64,000 nucleotides of DNA from IDS-8 sp035304345 (GCA_035304345.1 DATGQE010000091.1:18380-82379); one strand, 5' to 3'. Positions 55,284 to 64,000 are shown, counted from the first letter of the stretch. The notes: generated by a model from the sequence alone, not told the origin. Program-made: numbers and translations.

Positions 55284-56363
55284 TTGAAGTTCAGCAGGCG
55301 AGACAGGTTCCGTGCCGTTCCAGGGCATGCGCACGGGGCCGCCGCGGGCAAACGGCGCGAGCCGCGGGGGTCCGTGCAGATCCTCTGTCTCGCCGGGCTG
55401 TGCGCCGTCGCGTCGGAGTTGCTGGCCGCTTATGGCGATACCACCGGGGACGTTGCCGCCGTCCTGTTCGTCCTGGTCATTTTCATGGGGCTTTACGGTG
55501 CGCCGGCGCTGCTCGCCCGTGAGGTCGTCCGCCGGGCGGGGTGGGGCTGGCCGTCCTTGCTCCTCTTCTTTCTTGCCCTGGGCATCGCGCAGGCCTGTCT
55601 GATCGATCAATCGCTGTTCGCCGAGGATTACCAGGGGTACGAGGGCTGGGCCGAGGCCCGCCGGGCCACGTTCATCCCGGCGCTCTCGATCAGCGCTTTC
55701 AACGCCTACAACTTCATCCTCGGCCACGTGATCTACAGCTTCGGGGCGCCCGTCGCCATCGCCGAGGCGTGGCGGCCGCAACGCGCCACGAAGCCGTGGC
55801 TGGGGCCGTTCGGCCTGGCGGTGGCGATCGCGGCCTATCTCGGGACGGCGCTGCTGATCGTGCTGGATCCCGAGTCGCACAACGCATCCGGGCCTCAGTT
55901 GGCGACCTCGAGCATCCTGGTGCTCGCGTGTCTCGCAGCGGCCTGGCGGGTCGGGCAGCGAAACGAGCCGCCGGAACGCGGCCGGACCGGACGCCGCGCG
56001 CCTTCGGTCGGGCGGGTGTTCGGGGTGACGTTCGCGCTGGTCGTCGCCGGAACGTTCGCGGAGGAGACCTGGAGCGGATTTGCGCTCGGGATGACGACCA
56101 CTGCACTACTGGCGGCCTTCGTATGGCGGAGTGCCGGGCGACCCGGCTGGGGCCTGCGTCATGCAGCGGCGGTCGGTATCGCGTACCTCGTGAGCCGGGG
56201 CCTGTTCGCGTTCACCTATTTTCCGCTGGCCGGGGACGTGGCGCCGATCCCCAAGTACGCGCACAACGTCGTCATGCTGGCCGTGGTGCTCGTCGCGGCC
56301 TGGACTGCGGTTGGGCGACGCCGGTCCCTGCCAGGGCCCATGGAGGGTCAGGCCGCGCCCTGA
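55284..56363 (+). CDS. multi-pass membrane protein of unknown function
   Basis: A 359-residue protein with about eight to nine hydrophobic segments. The first 30 residues from TTG 55284 are basic; GTG 55374 just before the first helix is an equally plausible start. The sequence has no motif I recognise; LIDQSLFAEDYQGYEGW between helices is distinctive. It follows pnp by 180 bp without an evident terminator and converges on the YheT-like gene. Confidence 0.6.
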   Translation: MKFSRRDRFRAVPGHAHGAAAGKRREPRGSVQILCLAGLCAVASELLAAYGDTTGDVAAVLFVLVIFMGLYGAPALLAREVVRRAGWGWPSLLLFFLALGIAQACLIDQSLFAEDYQGYEGWAEARRATFIPALSISAFNAYNFILGHVIYSFGAPVAIAEAWRPQRATKPWLGPFGLAVAIAAYLGTALLIVLDPESHNASGPQLATSSILVLACLAAAWRVGQRNEPPERGRTGRRAPSVGRVFGVTFALVVAGTFAEETWSGFALGMTTTALLAAFVWRSAGRPGWGLRHAAAVGIAYLVSRGLFAFTYFPLAGDVAPIPKYAHNVVMLAVVLVAAWTAVGRRRSLPGPMEGQAAP

Positions 56364-56451
56364 ATCGGGAACAGGTCGCCGGCAGTGTCGGGCCGGTGGC
56401 GCCTGGAGCGCACGGCCGCGCGCGGTGCGCGCTCGTGCGGGGGACGCGCTG

Positions 56452-57504
56452 CTACAGGTGCGAGTCGAGGAACTCGACGATGCGGCGTGGGAGGTAATAG
56501 CGCGGGCGCCAGGGCGGTCCGCCCTCGATGAAGCCCACGTGTCCGCCGCGCTCGCTCACCTCAATCGTCACCGCGTCCGAGACGGCATCGTCCCGCGGGA
56601 TGACCTCGGGCGTCATGAAGGGGTCGTCGAGGGCGTTGAGCACGAGCGTCGGCCGCGCGATCCGGTCGAGAAAGCGGATGGAGCTGCAGCGGTCGTAATA
56701 GTCCTGCTTGTCGGCAAAGCCGTGCAGGGGCGCGGTCACGGCATCGTCGAACTCTGCGAACGTGCGGGCCCGCATCGCCCGGTCCCAGTCGAAAGCCGCC
56801 GTGTGCCGGTCGAATTTCCGGCGCACGGACCGCTTCATCCGGCTTAGCAAATAATGCTGGTAAACCTTTGAAAATCCGTGCTTCAGCGCCTCGGCGGCGC
56901 AATGCAGGTTGAGGGGCACGCTGACCGCCGCGGCGGCGACGAGCGGGGCTTCGGAACCGCTCTCGCCGAGGTACTTGAGCAGCACGTTGCCGCCGAGCGA
57001 GAACCCGGCCGCCAGCAGCGGGGCCTCGTGCCCGTCGCGGCGGAGCTTGCCGAGGAAGTAACGGAAGTCCTGCGTCTCCCCGGCGTGGTAGCGGCGCGGC
57101 AGGCGATTCGGGTAATCGCCGCAATCGCGGAAGTGCAACACGGCCGCCCGCCAGCCGCGCGTTCCCGCCGCGTGCAGCAGGTGACGGGCATAGCTCGCGT
57201 TCGCCGAGCTCTCGAGCCCGTGCAGCACGATCAGCATGGGCGTCTTCATGTCGGCGGGATCGGGGAGAGCCGAGAGCCAGTCGATCGCCGTGACGTCGCC
57301 GTCCGGGAGCTCCAGCATGTCGCGCACGAGGGCCGGCCGCGGGACGCCGGGCAGCGGGATCGACGGGAAGATCGTCTGCAGGTGGCGGTTGCGCAGCCAG
57401 GGCGCGGGGCGGAACGCGCTCGCCCGGATTCGCCTGCCGGTCGGGGCCGCCTCGCCCGGCGACTCCGGGAGACTGCCCGCACGAGGTGTATGCGTGACGG
57501 CCAT
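56452..57504 (-). CDS. YheT-like alpha/beta hydrolase
   Basis: A 350-residue alpha/beta hydrolase of the YheT (carboxylesterase/hydrolase) group. RNRHLQTIFPSI near the N-terminus is a family signature, the nucleophile elbow is GFSLGGNVLLKYLGE (Ser near residue 175), and the catalytic His is in GGHVGFIEG near the C-terminus. Its substrate is not established. The candidate sRNA and phaR lie upstream on the same strand. Confidence 0.88.
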   Translation of the reverse strand: MAVTHTPRAGSLPESPGEAAPTGRRIRASAFRPAPWLRNRHLQTIFPSIPLPGVPRPALVRDMLELPDGDVTAIDWLSALPDPADMKTPMLIVLHGLESSANASYARHLLHAAGTRGWRAAVLHFRDCGDYPNRLPRRYHAGETQDFRYFLGKLRRDGHEAPLLAAGFSLGGNVLLKYLGESGSEAPLVAAAAVSVPLNLHCAAEALKHGFSKVYQHYLLSRMKRSVRRKFDRHTAAFDWDRAMRARTFAEFDDAVTAPLHGFADKQDYYDRCSSIRFLDRIARPTLVLNALDDPFMTPEVIPRDDAVSDAVTIEVSERGGHVGFIEGGPPWRPRYYLPRRIVEFLDSHL

Positions 57505-57531
57505 GGTCAGCCCATTCCGTTGAGCGGCCAC

Positions 57532-57561
57532 AAAAAAGGCCCCCCGCTTGCGCGGGGGGCC
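57532..57561 (-). terminator. strong intrinsic terminator
   Basis: A 10-bp perfect GC stem (57538-57547 with 57552-57561), four-base loop, then six T on the minus strand (57532-57537). It ends the candidate sRNA and any phaR transcript. Confidence 0.9.
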
Positions 57562-57625
57562 CGCCGTGGAGCTTTCACTCCTTCAGGCATTCGCAGCAGG
57601 GGGCGGGGGAGCGTATCCCTGCTGC
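57532..57625 (-). ncRNA. candidate small RNA, about 94 nt
   Basis: The transcript predicted from the promoter at 57633-57662 begins at a 9-bp hairpin (GCAGCAGGG at 57593-57601 pairing with 57617-57625) whose 15-nt loop holds CTCCCCC on the RNA strand, an anti-Shine-Dalgarno-like motif. A small hairpin GGAG/CTCC (57568-57571 with 57578-57581) and the terminator follow. No conserved protein is encoded. This layout is typical of trans-acting sRNAs; I do not recognise the family. Confidence 0.6.
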
Positions 57626-57632
57626 AACGCAC

Positions 57633-57662
57633 AAAGTAGGCCAAGCGGTGGCTCGCTGTCAA
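57633..57662 (-). promoter_or_regulatory. sigma70-type promoter of the candidate sRNA
   Basis: On the minus strand a perfect TTGACA (57662-57657) and TACTTT (57638-57633) with an 18-bp spacer, in the phaR-yheT gap. Confidence 0.65.
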
Positions 57663-57681
57663 GTGCCCGCGCACCTGGCGT

Positions 57682-58137
57682 TCAACCCACGCGCTTGCGA
57701 TCCTCCGCGAACCGCAATTCACCGGCGCGGGAAGGCGAGCTTTCCGAATCGTCGCCGACGGTCGCGGGGGCCTCGTCGTGCGGGCCGCTCCAGCGGGCAG
57801 GATGCACCTGCGCGACGGAGCGGCCGCGTGCCAGGTACGTCTCCAGGCATTGCTCGAGGTAGCCCGCGGTGGCAGCCGCCGGCACGCGGCCGTACAGGCG
57901 GATCACCTGGGACAGGAACGCACAGCTCATCACCGGCTCGCGCGCCTGTTCTTCCTCCGCGATCACCTGGAGCAGGATGCTGCGCGTGATGTCGTTGCCG
58001 TTGCGCTTGTCGAGCACGACGAACGGAATGTCGTTCAGGACCAGCTCACGCACGTCGCTCAGCCGGATGTAGCGGCTTTCCTCCGTGTCGTACAGGCGTC
58101 GGTTGGGGTATTTCTTGATGACGCGGGTCTCGGGCAT
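57682..58137 (-). CDS. phaR: polyhydroxyalkanoate synthesis regulator PhaR-like protein
   Basis: PhaR represses phasin and PHA genes and senses PHA granules. The 151 residues begin with the N-terminal DNA-binding signature VIKKYPNRRLYDTEESRYI, followed by LIADVRELV-like LSDVRELVLNDIPFVVLD and a PHA-accumulation regulator domain. ATG 58137 gives the family N-terminus. It implies PHA storage in the organism; no PHA synthase is in the window. Confidence 0.87.
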   Translation of the reverse strand: MPETRVIKKYPNRRLYDTEESRYIRLSDVRELVLNDIPFVVLDKRNGNDITRSILLQVIAEEEQAREPVMSCAFLSQVIRLYGRVPAAATAGYLEQCLETYLARGRSVAQVHPARWSGPHDEAPATVGDDSESSPSRAGELRFAEDRKRVG

Positions 58138-58222
58138 GCATCGTCTCGCAGGCAGGTGCCGCGACCTACGATAGCCGATTTTTCCCGGGCAGCCAAAGGG
58201 GTGCGGCCGAGCTGCCTTTCTT

Positions 58223-59131
58223 TCAGGAGTGCCCATCGATCGGTTCGACGCCGCGGATCTCCCGCTTGTCGGCCAGCGCGTCGAGATTCCAGTTCCCCAT
58301 CGCCCATGCCCAGATCGAGTCGAGGCTTGCAGCCGCGAGCTCGGCAGGCGCAGGCTGCCCCAGCGCCCGCAAGGCGCTCACGAGCACGGGACGCGGATCG
58401 TCGAGCGGCACCGGCGGCGCACCGGTGCTCTTGCCGAGCTTTTCGCCGCGGCCGTTCACCGCGATCGGGAAGTGCGCATACGCGGGAGTCGGGAATCCGA
58501 GCAACCGTTGCAGGTGGATCTGCCGGGGCGTGGAGTCGAGCAGGTCGACCCCGCGTACCACCTCCGTGATCCCTTGTGCGGCGTCGTCGGCCACCACGGC
58601 GAGCTGGTAGGCGATGAGGCCGTCGCGTCGCCTGATCACGAAATCACCGGACTCGGATTGCAGGCGCTGCGATTGCGGTCCCTGGAGGCGATCTTCGAAC
58701 GCGATCGCCTCGTTCGTGGTGCGAATGCGGATGGCGGCCTTGCGGGCGCGGGTTCCGTTGCGACAGGTGCCGGGATAGATGATGCCGAGGGGGCCGCGGG
58801 GCGCGCCGGCGAGCATGCTGCGGGAGCAGCCGCAGGGATAGGCAGCGCCGCGGGCGACGAGTGATTCCACCAGCGCAAAGTGACGCTCGGCCTCGCGGCT
58901 CTGGTAGAGCACCGGGCCGTCCCAGGCGAAGCCGTAGCGCTCGAGCGCGCGCAGGATCTCCGTGTCGGCACCCGGCGGCTCGCGTGGCGGATCGATGTCC
59001 TCGATCCGCACGAGCCACCGGCCGTTGCGGGATTTCGCGGCGAGGTAGCTGGCCGCAGCGGCGATGAGCGACCCGAAGTGCAACGGTCCCGTGGGGGAGG
59101 GCGCGAAGCGCCCGACGTACCGCGCGCTCAT
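58223..59131 (-). CDS. gluQ: glutamyl-Q tRNA(Asp) synthetase
   Basis: GluQRS charges glutamate onto queuosine at position 34 of tRNA(Asp). It is a 302-residue truncated glutamyl-tRNA synthetase without an anticodon-binding domain. The HIGH-like PTGPLHFGS lies near residue 13, the zinc ligands CGC and YPGTC near residues 101-121, and the KMSKS-like EKLGKS near residue 229. It follows dksA, as in Pseudomonas and E. coli. Confidence 0.93.
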   Translation of the reverse strand: MSARYVGRFAPSPTGPLHFGSLIAAAASYLAAKSRNGRWLVRIEDIDPPREPPGADTEILRALERYGFAWDGPVLYQSREAERHFALVESLVARGAAYPCGCSRSMLAGAPRGPLGIIYPGTCRNGTRARKAAIRIRTTNEAIAFEDRLQGPQSQRLQSESGDFVIRRRDGLIAYQLAVVADDAAQGITEVVRGVDLLDSTPRQIHLQRLLGFPTPAYAHFPIAVNGRGEKLGKSTGAPPVPLDDPRPVLVSALRALGQPAPAELAAASLDSIWAWAMGNWNLDALADKREIRGVEPIDGHS

Positions 59132-59204
59132 GGCGCGAGGCGCCGATGCCGCCGGCGCGGCTCACGCCGGGTCAGGGCATCGTGCGCCTGTCTCGCCGTA
59201 ATCG

Positions 59205-60104
59205 TTACCGATAGCGATCGTCGCGGTCGCGGAACTGCCGCTCAGCCATCTCGCGGCGCTCCTGCGCTTCGAGACACAGCGTGGCGACCGGGCGCGCCTC
59301 GAGACGCTTGAGGCCGATCTCCTCGCCGGTTTCGTCGCAGTAGCCGTACGTGCCGTCCTGGATGCGCTGAAGCGCGGCATCGATCTTGCGCAGCAGCTTG
59401 CGTTCGCGATCGCGCGTGCGGAGCTCCAGTCCGAACTCCGACTCCTGCGTGGCGCGGTCGTTCGGATCCGGGAAGTTCGCCGCTTCATCCTGCATGTGAT
59501 GCACGGTGCGGTCGACTTCGTTCATCAGCTCGAGCTTCCAGGAACGAAGAATCGCCTCGAAGTGCGCGAGCTGCGCGGGGCTCATGTACGGCTCGCCACG
59601 TTTCGGGACGTAGGGTTTGAAGCGGAGCGGACCCGAAAGAATGTCGCTCCGGGGACGTCCGTCTCCGGCACCTGCGGCCGCGGGCTTGGCCTGCGTCGCA
59701 GCGGTCTTCTTGCGGGCGCTGGATGCGGATTTCGGAGTGGCAGCCTTCCGCACCGGCTTCTTGCCGGCGGTCGAGGCGGCTTTCCGGGAAGAGGTTTTCG
59801 TCGCGGTCACCTTTTTTCGGGATACCTGTTTTGCTGTCGACTTGCGGGTCGAAGTCTTCGCCTTCCGGCTTGCCGTACGGCCGGCCGAAGGGCGCGTTGT
59901 CTTTTTGCGGGACGCGGACTTCTTGGTCGACGCGGCCGCGCTCCTGGATTTGCCTTGACTCACTTTTCGCTTCTTTCCTGTGGCCTTCTTGCCTGTGGTC
60001 TTCCTGGCGCTGGCCTTGCGGGCCGAAGCCTTGCGTGATGCCTTCTTTTTCCCGGCGGCACCAGCAGCCTTCCGGGTCCTGCTCGCCGTTTTCCGTGCGG
60101 GCAT
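59205..60104 (-). CDS. dksA: DksA-family RNA polymerase-binding factor with long histone-H1-like N-terminus
   Basis: DksA binds the polymerase secondary channel and potentiates ppGpp. The last 140 residues are DksA: MSPAQLAHFEAILRSWK, then the coiled-coil DPNDRATQESEFGLELR and the finger YGYCDETGEEIGLKRLEARP with LCLEAQER. Only two of the four canonical zinc Cys remain (C-x2-T, C-x2-A), as in zinc-independent DksA2. Residues 1-150 are an unusual Lys/Ala/Ser/Thr-rich H1/AlgP-like extension. AGGAGG precedes the ATG. Confidence 0.9.
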   Translation of the reverse strand: MPARKTASRTRKAAGAAGKKKASRKASARKASARKTTGKKATGKKRKVSQGKSRSAAASTKKSASRKKTTRPSAGRTASRKAKTSTRKSTAKQVSRKKVTATKTSSRKAASTAGKKPVRKAATPKSASSARKKTAATQAKPAAAGAGDGRPRSDILSGPLRFKPYVPKRGEPYMSPAQLAHFEAILRSWKLELMNEVDRTVHHMQDEAANFPDPNDRATQESEFGLELRTRDRERKLLRKIDAALQRIQDGTYGYCDETGEEIGLKRLEARPVATLCLEAQERREMAERQFRDRDDRYR

Positions 60105-60412
60105 GTTGCCTCCTGCCGGTCCGAGAAAAACGCGGGATTATACATCGACGGCCGGGACTTGGAAGTCCGGCCGGGCCGGGGGTTTCCGGCCGGCTCCCCG
60201 GGCCCGGGCGAGGTCCCGGCACCGCCGTTCCGGGGCCTCCGCGGGTCTTCCGCGGACGGGCCAGGGACCGCAGCCGCCGGCCCCCCCGGGTGCCTTCGGC
60301 TGCGATTGCCGCCGCTGTCCGACGGACGTCTCGCCACTGCGACAATCGTCACGAGCCCGGAATTACTTTAGACTACCGCGAATTTGACGGGCCCCTGGCG
60401 TAAAACCCCCTG
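60105..60412. other. divergent intergenic region dksA/smc
   Basis: A very GC-rich 308-bp gap between divergent dksA and smc. It must contain both promoters. A short inverted repeat CCGCGG (60239-60244 and 60250-60255) is present; no convincing gene or clear consensus promoter was found. Confidence 0.5.
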
Positions 60413-63400
60413 ATGCGACTCAGCAAGATCAAGCTCGCCGGCTTCAAATCCTTCGTAGATCCCACCGTCATTCAGTTTCCGAGCAACCTGGTCGGCGTCG
60501 TCGGCCCGAACGGCTGCGGCAAGTCCAACGTCATCGACGCGGTGCGGTGGGTCATGGGCGAGAGCTCGGCGAGCCGCCTGCGGGGGGATTCGCTGACCGA
60601 CGTGATCTTCAACGGGTCGAGCTCGCGCAAGCCGGTCGGCACCGCGTCGGTCGAGCTCCTGTTCGACAACTCGGAGACCACGCTCGAGGGGCAGTACGCG
60701 AAGTACGCCGAGATCTCGATCCGCCGGGAAGTCTCCCGCGACGGCACCTCCAACTATTACCTGAACGGCACGCGCTGCCGCCGCAAGGACATCACCGGCG
60801 TGTTTCTCGGCACCGGCTTGGGCCCGCGCAGCTACTCGATCATCGAGCAGGGCATGATCTCCCGCCTGATCGAAGCCAAGCCCGAGGAGATGCGGATGTT
60901 CCTCGAGGAGGCCGCGGGCATCTCCAAGTACAAGGAGCGGCGGCGGGAGACCGAGAACCGCATCCGGCACACGCGCGAGAACCTGGCACGCCTGCAGGAC
61001 CTGCTCGAGGAAGTCGAGAAGCAACTGAAGCACCTCGATCGCCAGGCGAAGACGGCGGAGCGTTACAGCCGCCTGAAGGCGGAGGAGAGGCGCACGGGCG
61101 CCGAGCTGCTCGCGCTGCGCCTGAAGCAACTCGACGAACGTGCGCGCAAGGCACAGGCCGACGTATCGGAGCGCGAGACGGCGCTCGAAGCCGCCGTCGC
61201 CGCGCAGCGCCGCATCGAGGCGGACATCGAGAAAGCCCGTGTTGCGCAGAGCGAGCGCAGCGACGAGTTCAACGCCGTGCAGGCGCGCTTTTACCGCGCC
61301 GGCTCGGAAATCTCCCGGCTCGAGCAGGCGATCGAGCATGCCGAGGAGCTGCGCGCGCGTCAGCGCAAGGATCTCGAGCAGGCGATCGAAGGCGCACGCG
61401 AGATCGCGGCCCACATCAACAAGGACCGCAGCGAGATCGAGCAGCTCGAGCTGTCGCTGAACGAGCTGGCGCCGGGGCTCGAGCGCGCGCGGGAGGCCGA
61501 GCGGCTGTCGCAGGCTTCGCTCGAGCGCGCCGAGAAGGCCCTCGCAGAGTGGCAGGAGCAGTGGGACGCGTGGACGCTCGCGCACAACGACGCGCAGCAG
61601 GTCGTCAGCGTCGAGCAGACCCGGGCCGAGCAACTCGAATCGCGGCTGCGGAGCCTGGCAGAGCGCCGCCGCAAGCTCGACGAGACCGCGCAAGCGACGA
61701 ATCCCGAGGAGCTGAAGGCGGAATTCGATCGCCTCGCGGTGCAGGAATACCGGAAGCGCCAGGCACGCGACGAGTTCGAGCGGGCGCTCTCCGACGTCTC
61801 GGAGCAGATCCGCAAGCTTCGTGAGCAGGACCAGAAGCTGTCGAAGCTGGTCGACGAGCGGCGCGCCGCTTTGCAGGCGGTCGAGAGCAAGCACGCTTCC
61901 CTCGAGGCCGTGCAGAAGGCGGCTCTCGGCCAGAGCGACGAGAACGTGCGCCGCTGGCTCGAAAGCGGCGGCCTCGCCGACCGGGCACGCGTCGCGCAAT
62001 CGCTGGAAGTGGAATCGGGCTGGGCGCGGGCCGTGGAGACGGTGCTCGGCCGGTACCTGCAGGCGGTCTGCGTCGGCGACCTCGAGCAGGCGGCGGCCGG
62101 CGTCGCCCGGCTGCAATCCGGCGACCTCACGTTGCTGGCCGACGAGGCCGACGACGAGGGCGGGGCCCCGGGCTCACTGCTGTCGAAAGTCAGCCGCGCA
62201 CCTCGCGCCGTCGCCGACATGCTGCGGCCGGTGCGCACCGCCGACACGCTGGAAGCCGCGCTCAAGCTTCGCGGCCAGCTCGGCGCGGGTGAGTCCGTCA
62301 TCACGCCGGATGGCATCTGGTTGAGCCGCGGCTGGCTCAGGGTGGCGAAAGACGCGGACCCGAGGGCGGGCATCCTGGCGCGCGAGCACGAGATGCGCCG
62401 GCTGGCCGGCGAGATCCGCGAGCTGCGGGCGCGCTGGGAAAGCGCGAAGAAGCTGTTGGAGGACGGGCGCGCACGGCTCACGCAGCTCGAGGAGCAGCGC
62501 GAGAACCTGCAGAAGGACGCGAGCGCCCTGCTCGGGGAATATTCCGAAACGAAGGCGGAGCTCGACGCCATGCGCTTCCGCCTGGACCAGGCGAACGCGC
62601 GCCGCGCGGCGATTGCCGAGGAAACGGATACGATCGAGAAGGAGCGGCTGGCGGCCGAGGAGCAGGTCCGCGAGTCGCGCCGTCTGAGCGCCCAGGCCAC
62701 GGAGACCCTGAAGGAGCTCGAGGTCCGGCGTGAGACGCTGGAAACGCAGCGCGAGGAGCTGCGGGCCGAGTTGAAGCGCGTGCGGTTGCAGGCCGAGCAG
62801 GACCGGAACACCGCCCACGAGATCGCGATCCAGTTCGAGAATCGCCGCTCCAGCAAGGAATCGGCGGCCCAGAGCCTGGAACGCATGCAGTCGCAGCTCA
62901 GGCACTTCGGCCAGCGCGAGCAGGAGATCCGCCGGCAGCTCGAGCAGGGCGAGGCGCCGCTCGCGGCGAACCGGGCACGGCTCGAGGAGCAACTCGCCCT
63001 GCGCGTCGAGGTGGAGGCGGAGCTCAAAGAGGCCCGGCACCGCATGGAGCAGGTGGAGACGGAGCTCCGCGAGCTCGATCAGCGCCGGGTCGAAGCGGAC
63101 CGTGCAGCTGAGGAGGCGCGCGGCGCGGTGGGCGAGGCACGCATGGTCCTGCAGGAGATACGGGTGCGCCGCGAGGGAATCGCGGAGCAGCTCGCCCAGA
63201 CGACCTTCACGCTCGAGGAGTTGCTGAAGGAGCTCGAGGAGGGCGCGGAAATCGCGGCCTGGGAGGAGAAGCTCGAGCGGCTGCGCACCCGCATCGAGCG
63301 CCTGGGACCGATCAACCTGGCTGCCATCGACGAGTTCAAGGAGCAGTCCGAACGCAAGGAATACCTCGACAAGCAGCTCGGGGACCTGAACGAGGCACTG

Positions 63401-63916
63401 GCCACGCTCGAGGGGGCGATCCGCAAGATCGACCGGGAGACGCGGAACCGGTTTCGCGAGACCTTCGACAAGGTGGATGCCGGGTTCAAGCGGCTCTTCC
63501 CCAAGCTGTTCGGGGGCGGGCACGCCTACCTCGAGCTGACCGGGGACGACCTGCTCGCCGCCGGCGTGACGGTGATGGCGCGGCCGCCCGGGAAGCGCAA
63601 CAGCACCATCCACCTGTTGTCGGGCGGCGAGAAGGCGCTGACGGCGGTGGCGCTCGTGTTCTCGATCTTCGAGCTCAACCCGGCGCCGTTCTGCATGCTC
63701 GACGAGGTGGACGCGCCGCTCGACGACGCCAACGTCGGCCGGTTCTGCGACATCGTCCGCGAGATGTCGGACAAGGTGCAGTTCGTCTTCATCACGCACA
63801 ACAAGGTCACGATGGAGCTTGCCCGCCAGCTCACGGGCGTGACCATGCAGGAGCCGGGCGTCTCCCGGCTGGTTTCCGTGGACCTCGACGAAGCGGTTAG
63901 AATGGCAGCAAGTTAG
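60413..63916 (+). CDS. smc: chromosome segregation protein SMC
   Basis: SMC is an ATPase that forms a coiled-coil ring organising and segregating the chromosome. The full-length 1167-residue protein has Walker A GPNGCGKSNVIDAVRW near residue 32, long heptad-rich coiled coils (about 170-500 and 660-1010) around a hinge (about 505-660), the ABC signature LLSGGEKALTAVALVF near 1068 and Walker B MLDEVDAPLDD near 1095. zipA follows, as in Pseudomonas. Confidence 0.97.
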   Translation: MRLSKIKLAGFKSFVDPTVIQFPSNLVGVVGPNGCGKSNVIDAVRWVMGESSASRLRGDSLTDVIFNGSSSRKPVGTASVELLFDNSETTLEGQYAKYAEISIRREVSRDGTSNYYLNGTRCRRKDITGVFLGTGLGPRSYSIIEQGMISRLIEAKPEEMRMFLEEAAGISKYKERRRETENRIRHTRENLARLQDLLEEVEKQLKHLDRQAKTAERYSRLKAEERRTGAELLALRLKQLDERARKAQADVSERETALEAAVAAQRRIEADIEKARVAQSERSDEFNAVQARFYRAGSEISRLEQAIEHAEELRARQRKDLEQAIEGAREIAAHINKDRSEIEQLELSLNELAPGLERAREAERLSQASLERAEKALAEWQEQWDAWTLAHNDAQQVVSVEQTRAEQLESRLRSLAERRRKLDETAQATNPEELKAEFDRLAVQEYRKRQARDEFERALSDVSEQIRKLREQDQKLSKLVDERRAALQAVESKHASLEAVQKAALGQSDENVRRWLESGGLADRARVAQSLEVESGWARAVETVLGRYLQAVCVGDLEQAAAGVARLQSGDLTLLADEADDEGGAPGSLLSKVSRAPRAVADMLRPVRTADTLEAALKLRGQLGAGESVITPDGIWLSRGWLRVAKDADPRAGILAREHEMRRLAGEIRELRARWESAKKLLEDGRARLTQLEEQRENLQKDASALLGEYSETKAELDAMRFRLDQANARRAAIAEETDTIEKERLAAEEQVRESRRLSAQATETLKELEVRRETLETQREELRAELKRVRLQAEQDRNTAHEIAIQFENRRSSKESAAQSLERMQSQLRHFGQREQEIRRQLEQGEAPLAANRARLEEQLALRVEVEAELKEARHRMEQVETELRELDQRRVEADRAAEEARGAVGEARMVLQEIRVRREGIAEQLAQTTFTLEELLKELEEGAEIAAWEEKLERLRTRIERLGPINLAAIDEFKEQSERKEYLDKQLGDLNEALATLEGAIRKIDRETRNRFRETFDKVDAGFKRLFPKLFGGGHAYLELTGDDLLAAGVTVMARPPGKRNSTIHLLSGGEKALTAVALVFSIFELNPAPFCMLDEVDAPLDDANVGRFCDIVREMSDKVQFVFITHNKVTMELARQLTGVTMQEPGVSRLVSVDLDEAVRMAAS

Positions 63917-63940
63917 CTGACGATCTCTGCGGAATCTCCT

Positions 63941-64000
63941 ATGGACGGCCTCCGCTGGATGCTGTTGTTGTTCGGACTCCTGGTCATCGTGGGGGTCTAC
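63941..64000 (+). CDS. zipA: cell division protein ZipA, N-terminal fragment (3' end outside window)
   Basis: The first 20 codons form a membrane anchor (GLRWMLLLFGLLVIVGVY), which fits the N-terminal transmembrane segment of ZipA, the inner-membrane tether of FtsZ. Assignment relies on this segment and on the conserved smc-zipA order, since the rest lies beyond the window. Confidence 0.6.
   Translation, partial: MDGLRWMLLLFGLLVIVGVY

Noticed and set aside
57507..57722. Small minus-strand open frame over the candidate sRNA
   Set aside because: It runs through a strong terminator stem and its translation is Pro/Arg-rich; an RNA explanation fits better.

Overview
The window is a dense, high-GC bacterial chromosome segment with gammaproteobacterial gene order. 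The backbone is ftsH-folP-glmM-tpiA-secG-tRNA-Leu(GAG), then a complete 14-gene nuo operon, then initiator tRNA-fMet, and further right rimP-nusA-infB-rbfA-truB-rpsO-pnp. A second conserved block follows: yheT-like hydrolase, phaR, gluQ, dksA, smc and the start of zipA. Separate nuoC and nuoD, nuo between the tRNA-Leu and tRNA-fMet genes, a phaR regulator and two-cysteine DksA fit a Xanthomonadales- or Chromatiales-like gammaproteobacterium, possibly PHA-accumulating. I cannot name a genus.

Layout. 1-4551: cell-envelope and translocation genes. 4775-19102: NADH:quinone oxidoreductase (complex I), subunits mostly overlapping by a few bases. 19206-24605: accessory genes, namely a sulfotransferase and a minus-strand cluster (CgeB-type glycosyltransferase, a nucleotidyltransferase fused to a glycoside hydrolase, inositol-3-phosphate synthase, histidine phosphatase) that looks like an inositol-glycoside pathway. 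24975-25051: tRNA-fMet. 25052-46393: a 21 kb accessory block. 46394-46522: a tRNA-fMet 3'-end relic followed by two terminators. 46556-55103: the transcription/translation operon. 56452-64000: conserved genes plus one candidate small RNA.

Two things stand out. First, the 21 kb block lies exactly between the intact tRNA-fMet and an 18/20-identical copy of its last 20 bases, and that copy sits where gammaproteobacteria usually carry metY, next to terminators and rimP. This is the footprint of an island integrated at tRNA-fMet, although no integrase is visible. Second, within it a roughly 10.4 kb minus-strand run (38560 to 28177) joins an outer-membrane barrel, a periplasmic protein, a DUF3313 lipoprotein, DUF502 and DUF202 membrane proteins, a CTAGR-type sulfatase, a methyltransferase, a 70-residue CxxC/HxxC protein, an exported HAD hydrolase, a BASS-type transporter, a DUF1622 membrane protein and a formylglycine-generating enzyme with both catalytic cysteines. 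Sulfatase and activating enzyme are thus carried together with a set of envelope proteins of unknown function; this is the best candidate for an undescribed system. The rest of the block holds a TonB-dependent receptor, fbp, a histidine kinase with a degenerate ATPase domain plus response regulator, and a Pat/PatZ-like acyltransferase.

A candidate sRNA of about 94 nt at 57532-57625 (minus strand) has a near-consensus sigma70 promoter, a 5' hairpin with a C-rich loop and a strong terminator. All functions are read from motifs and gene context; no similarity search was run.
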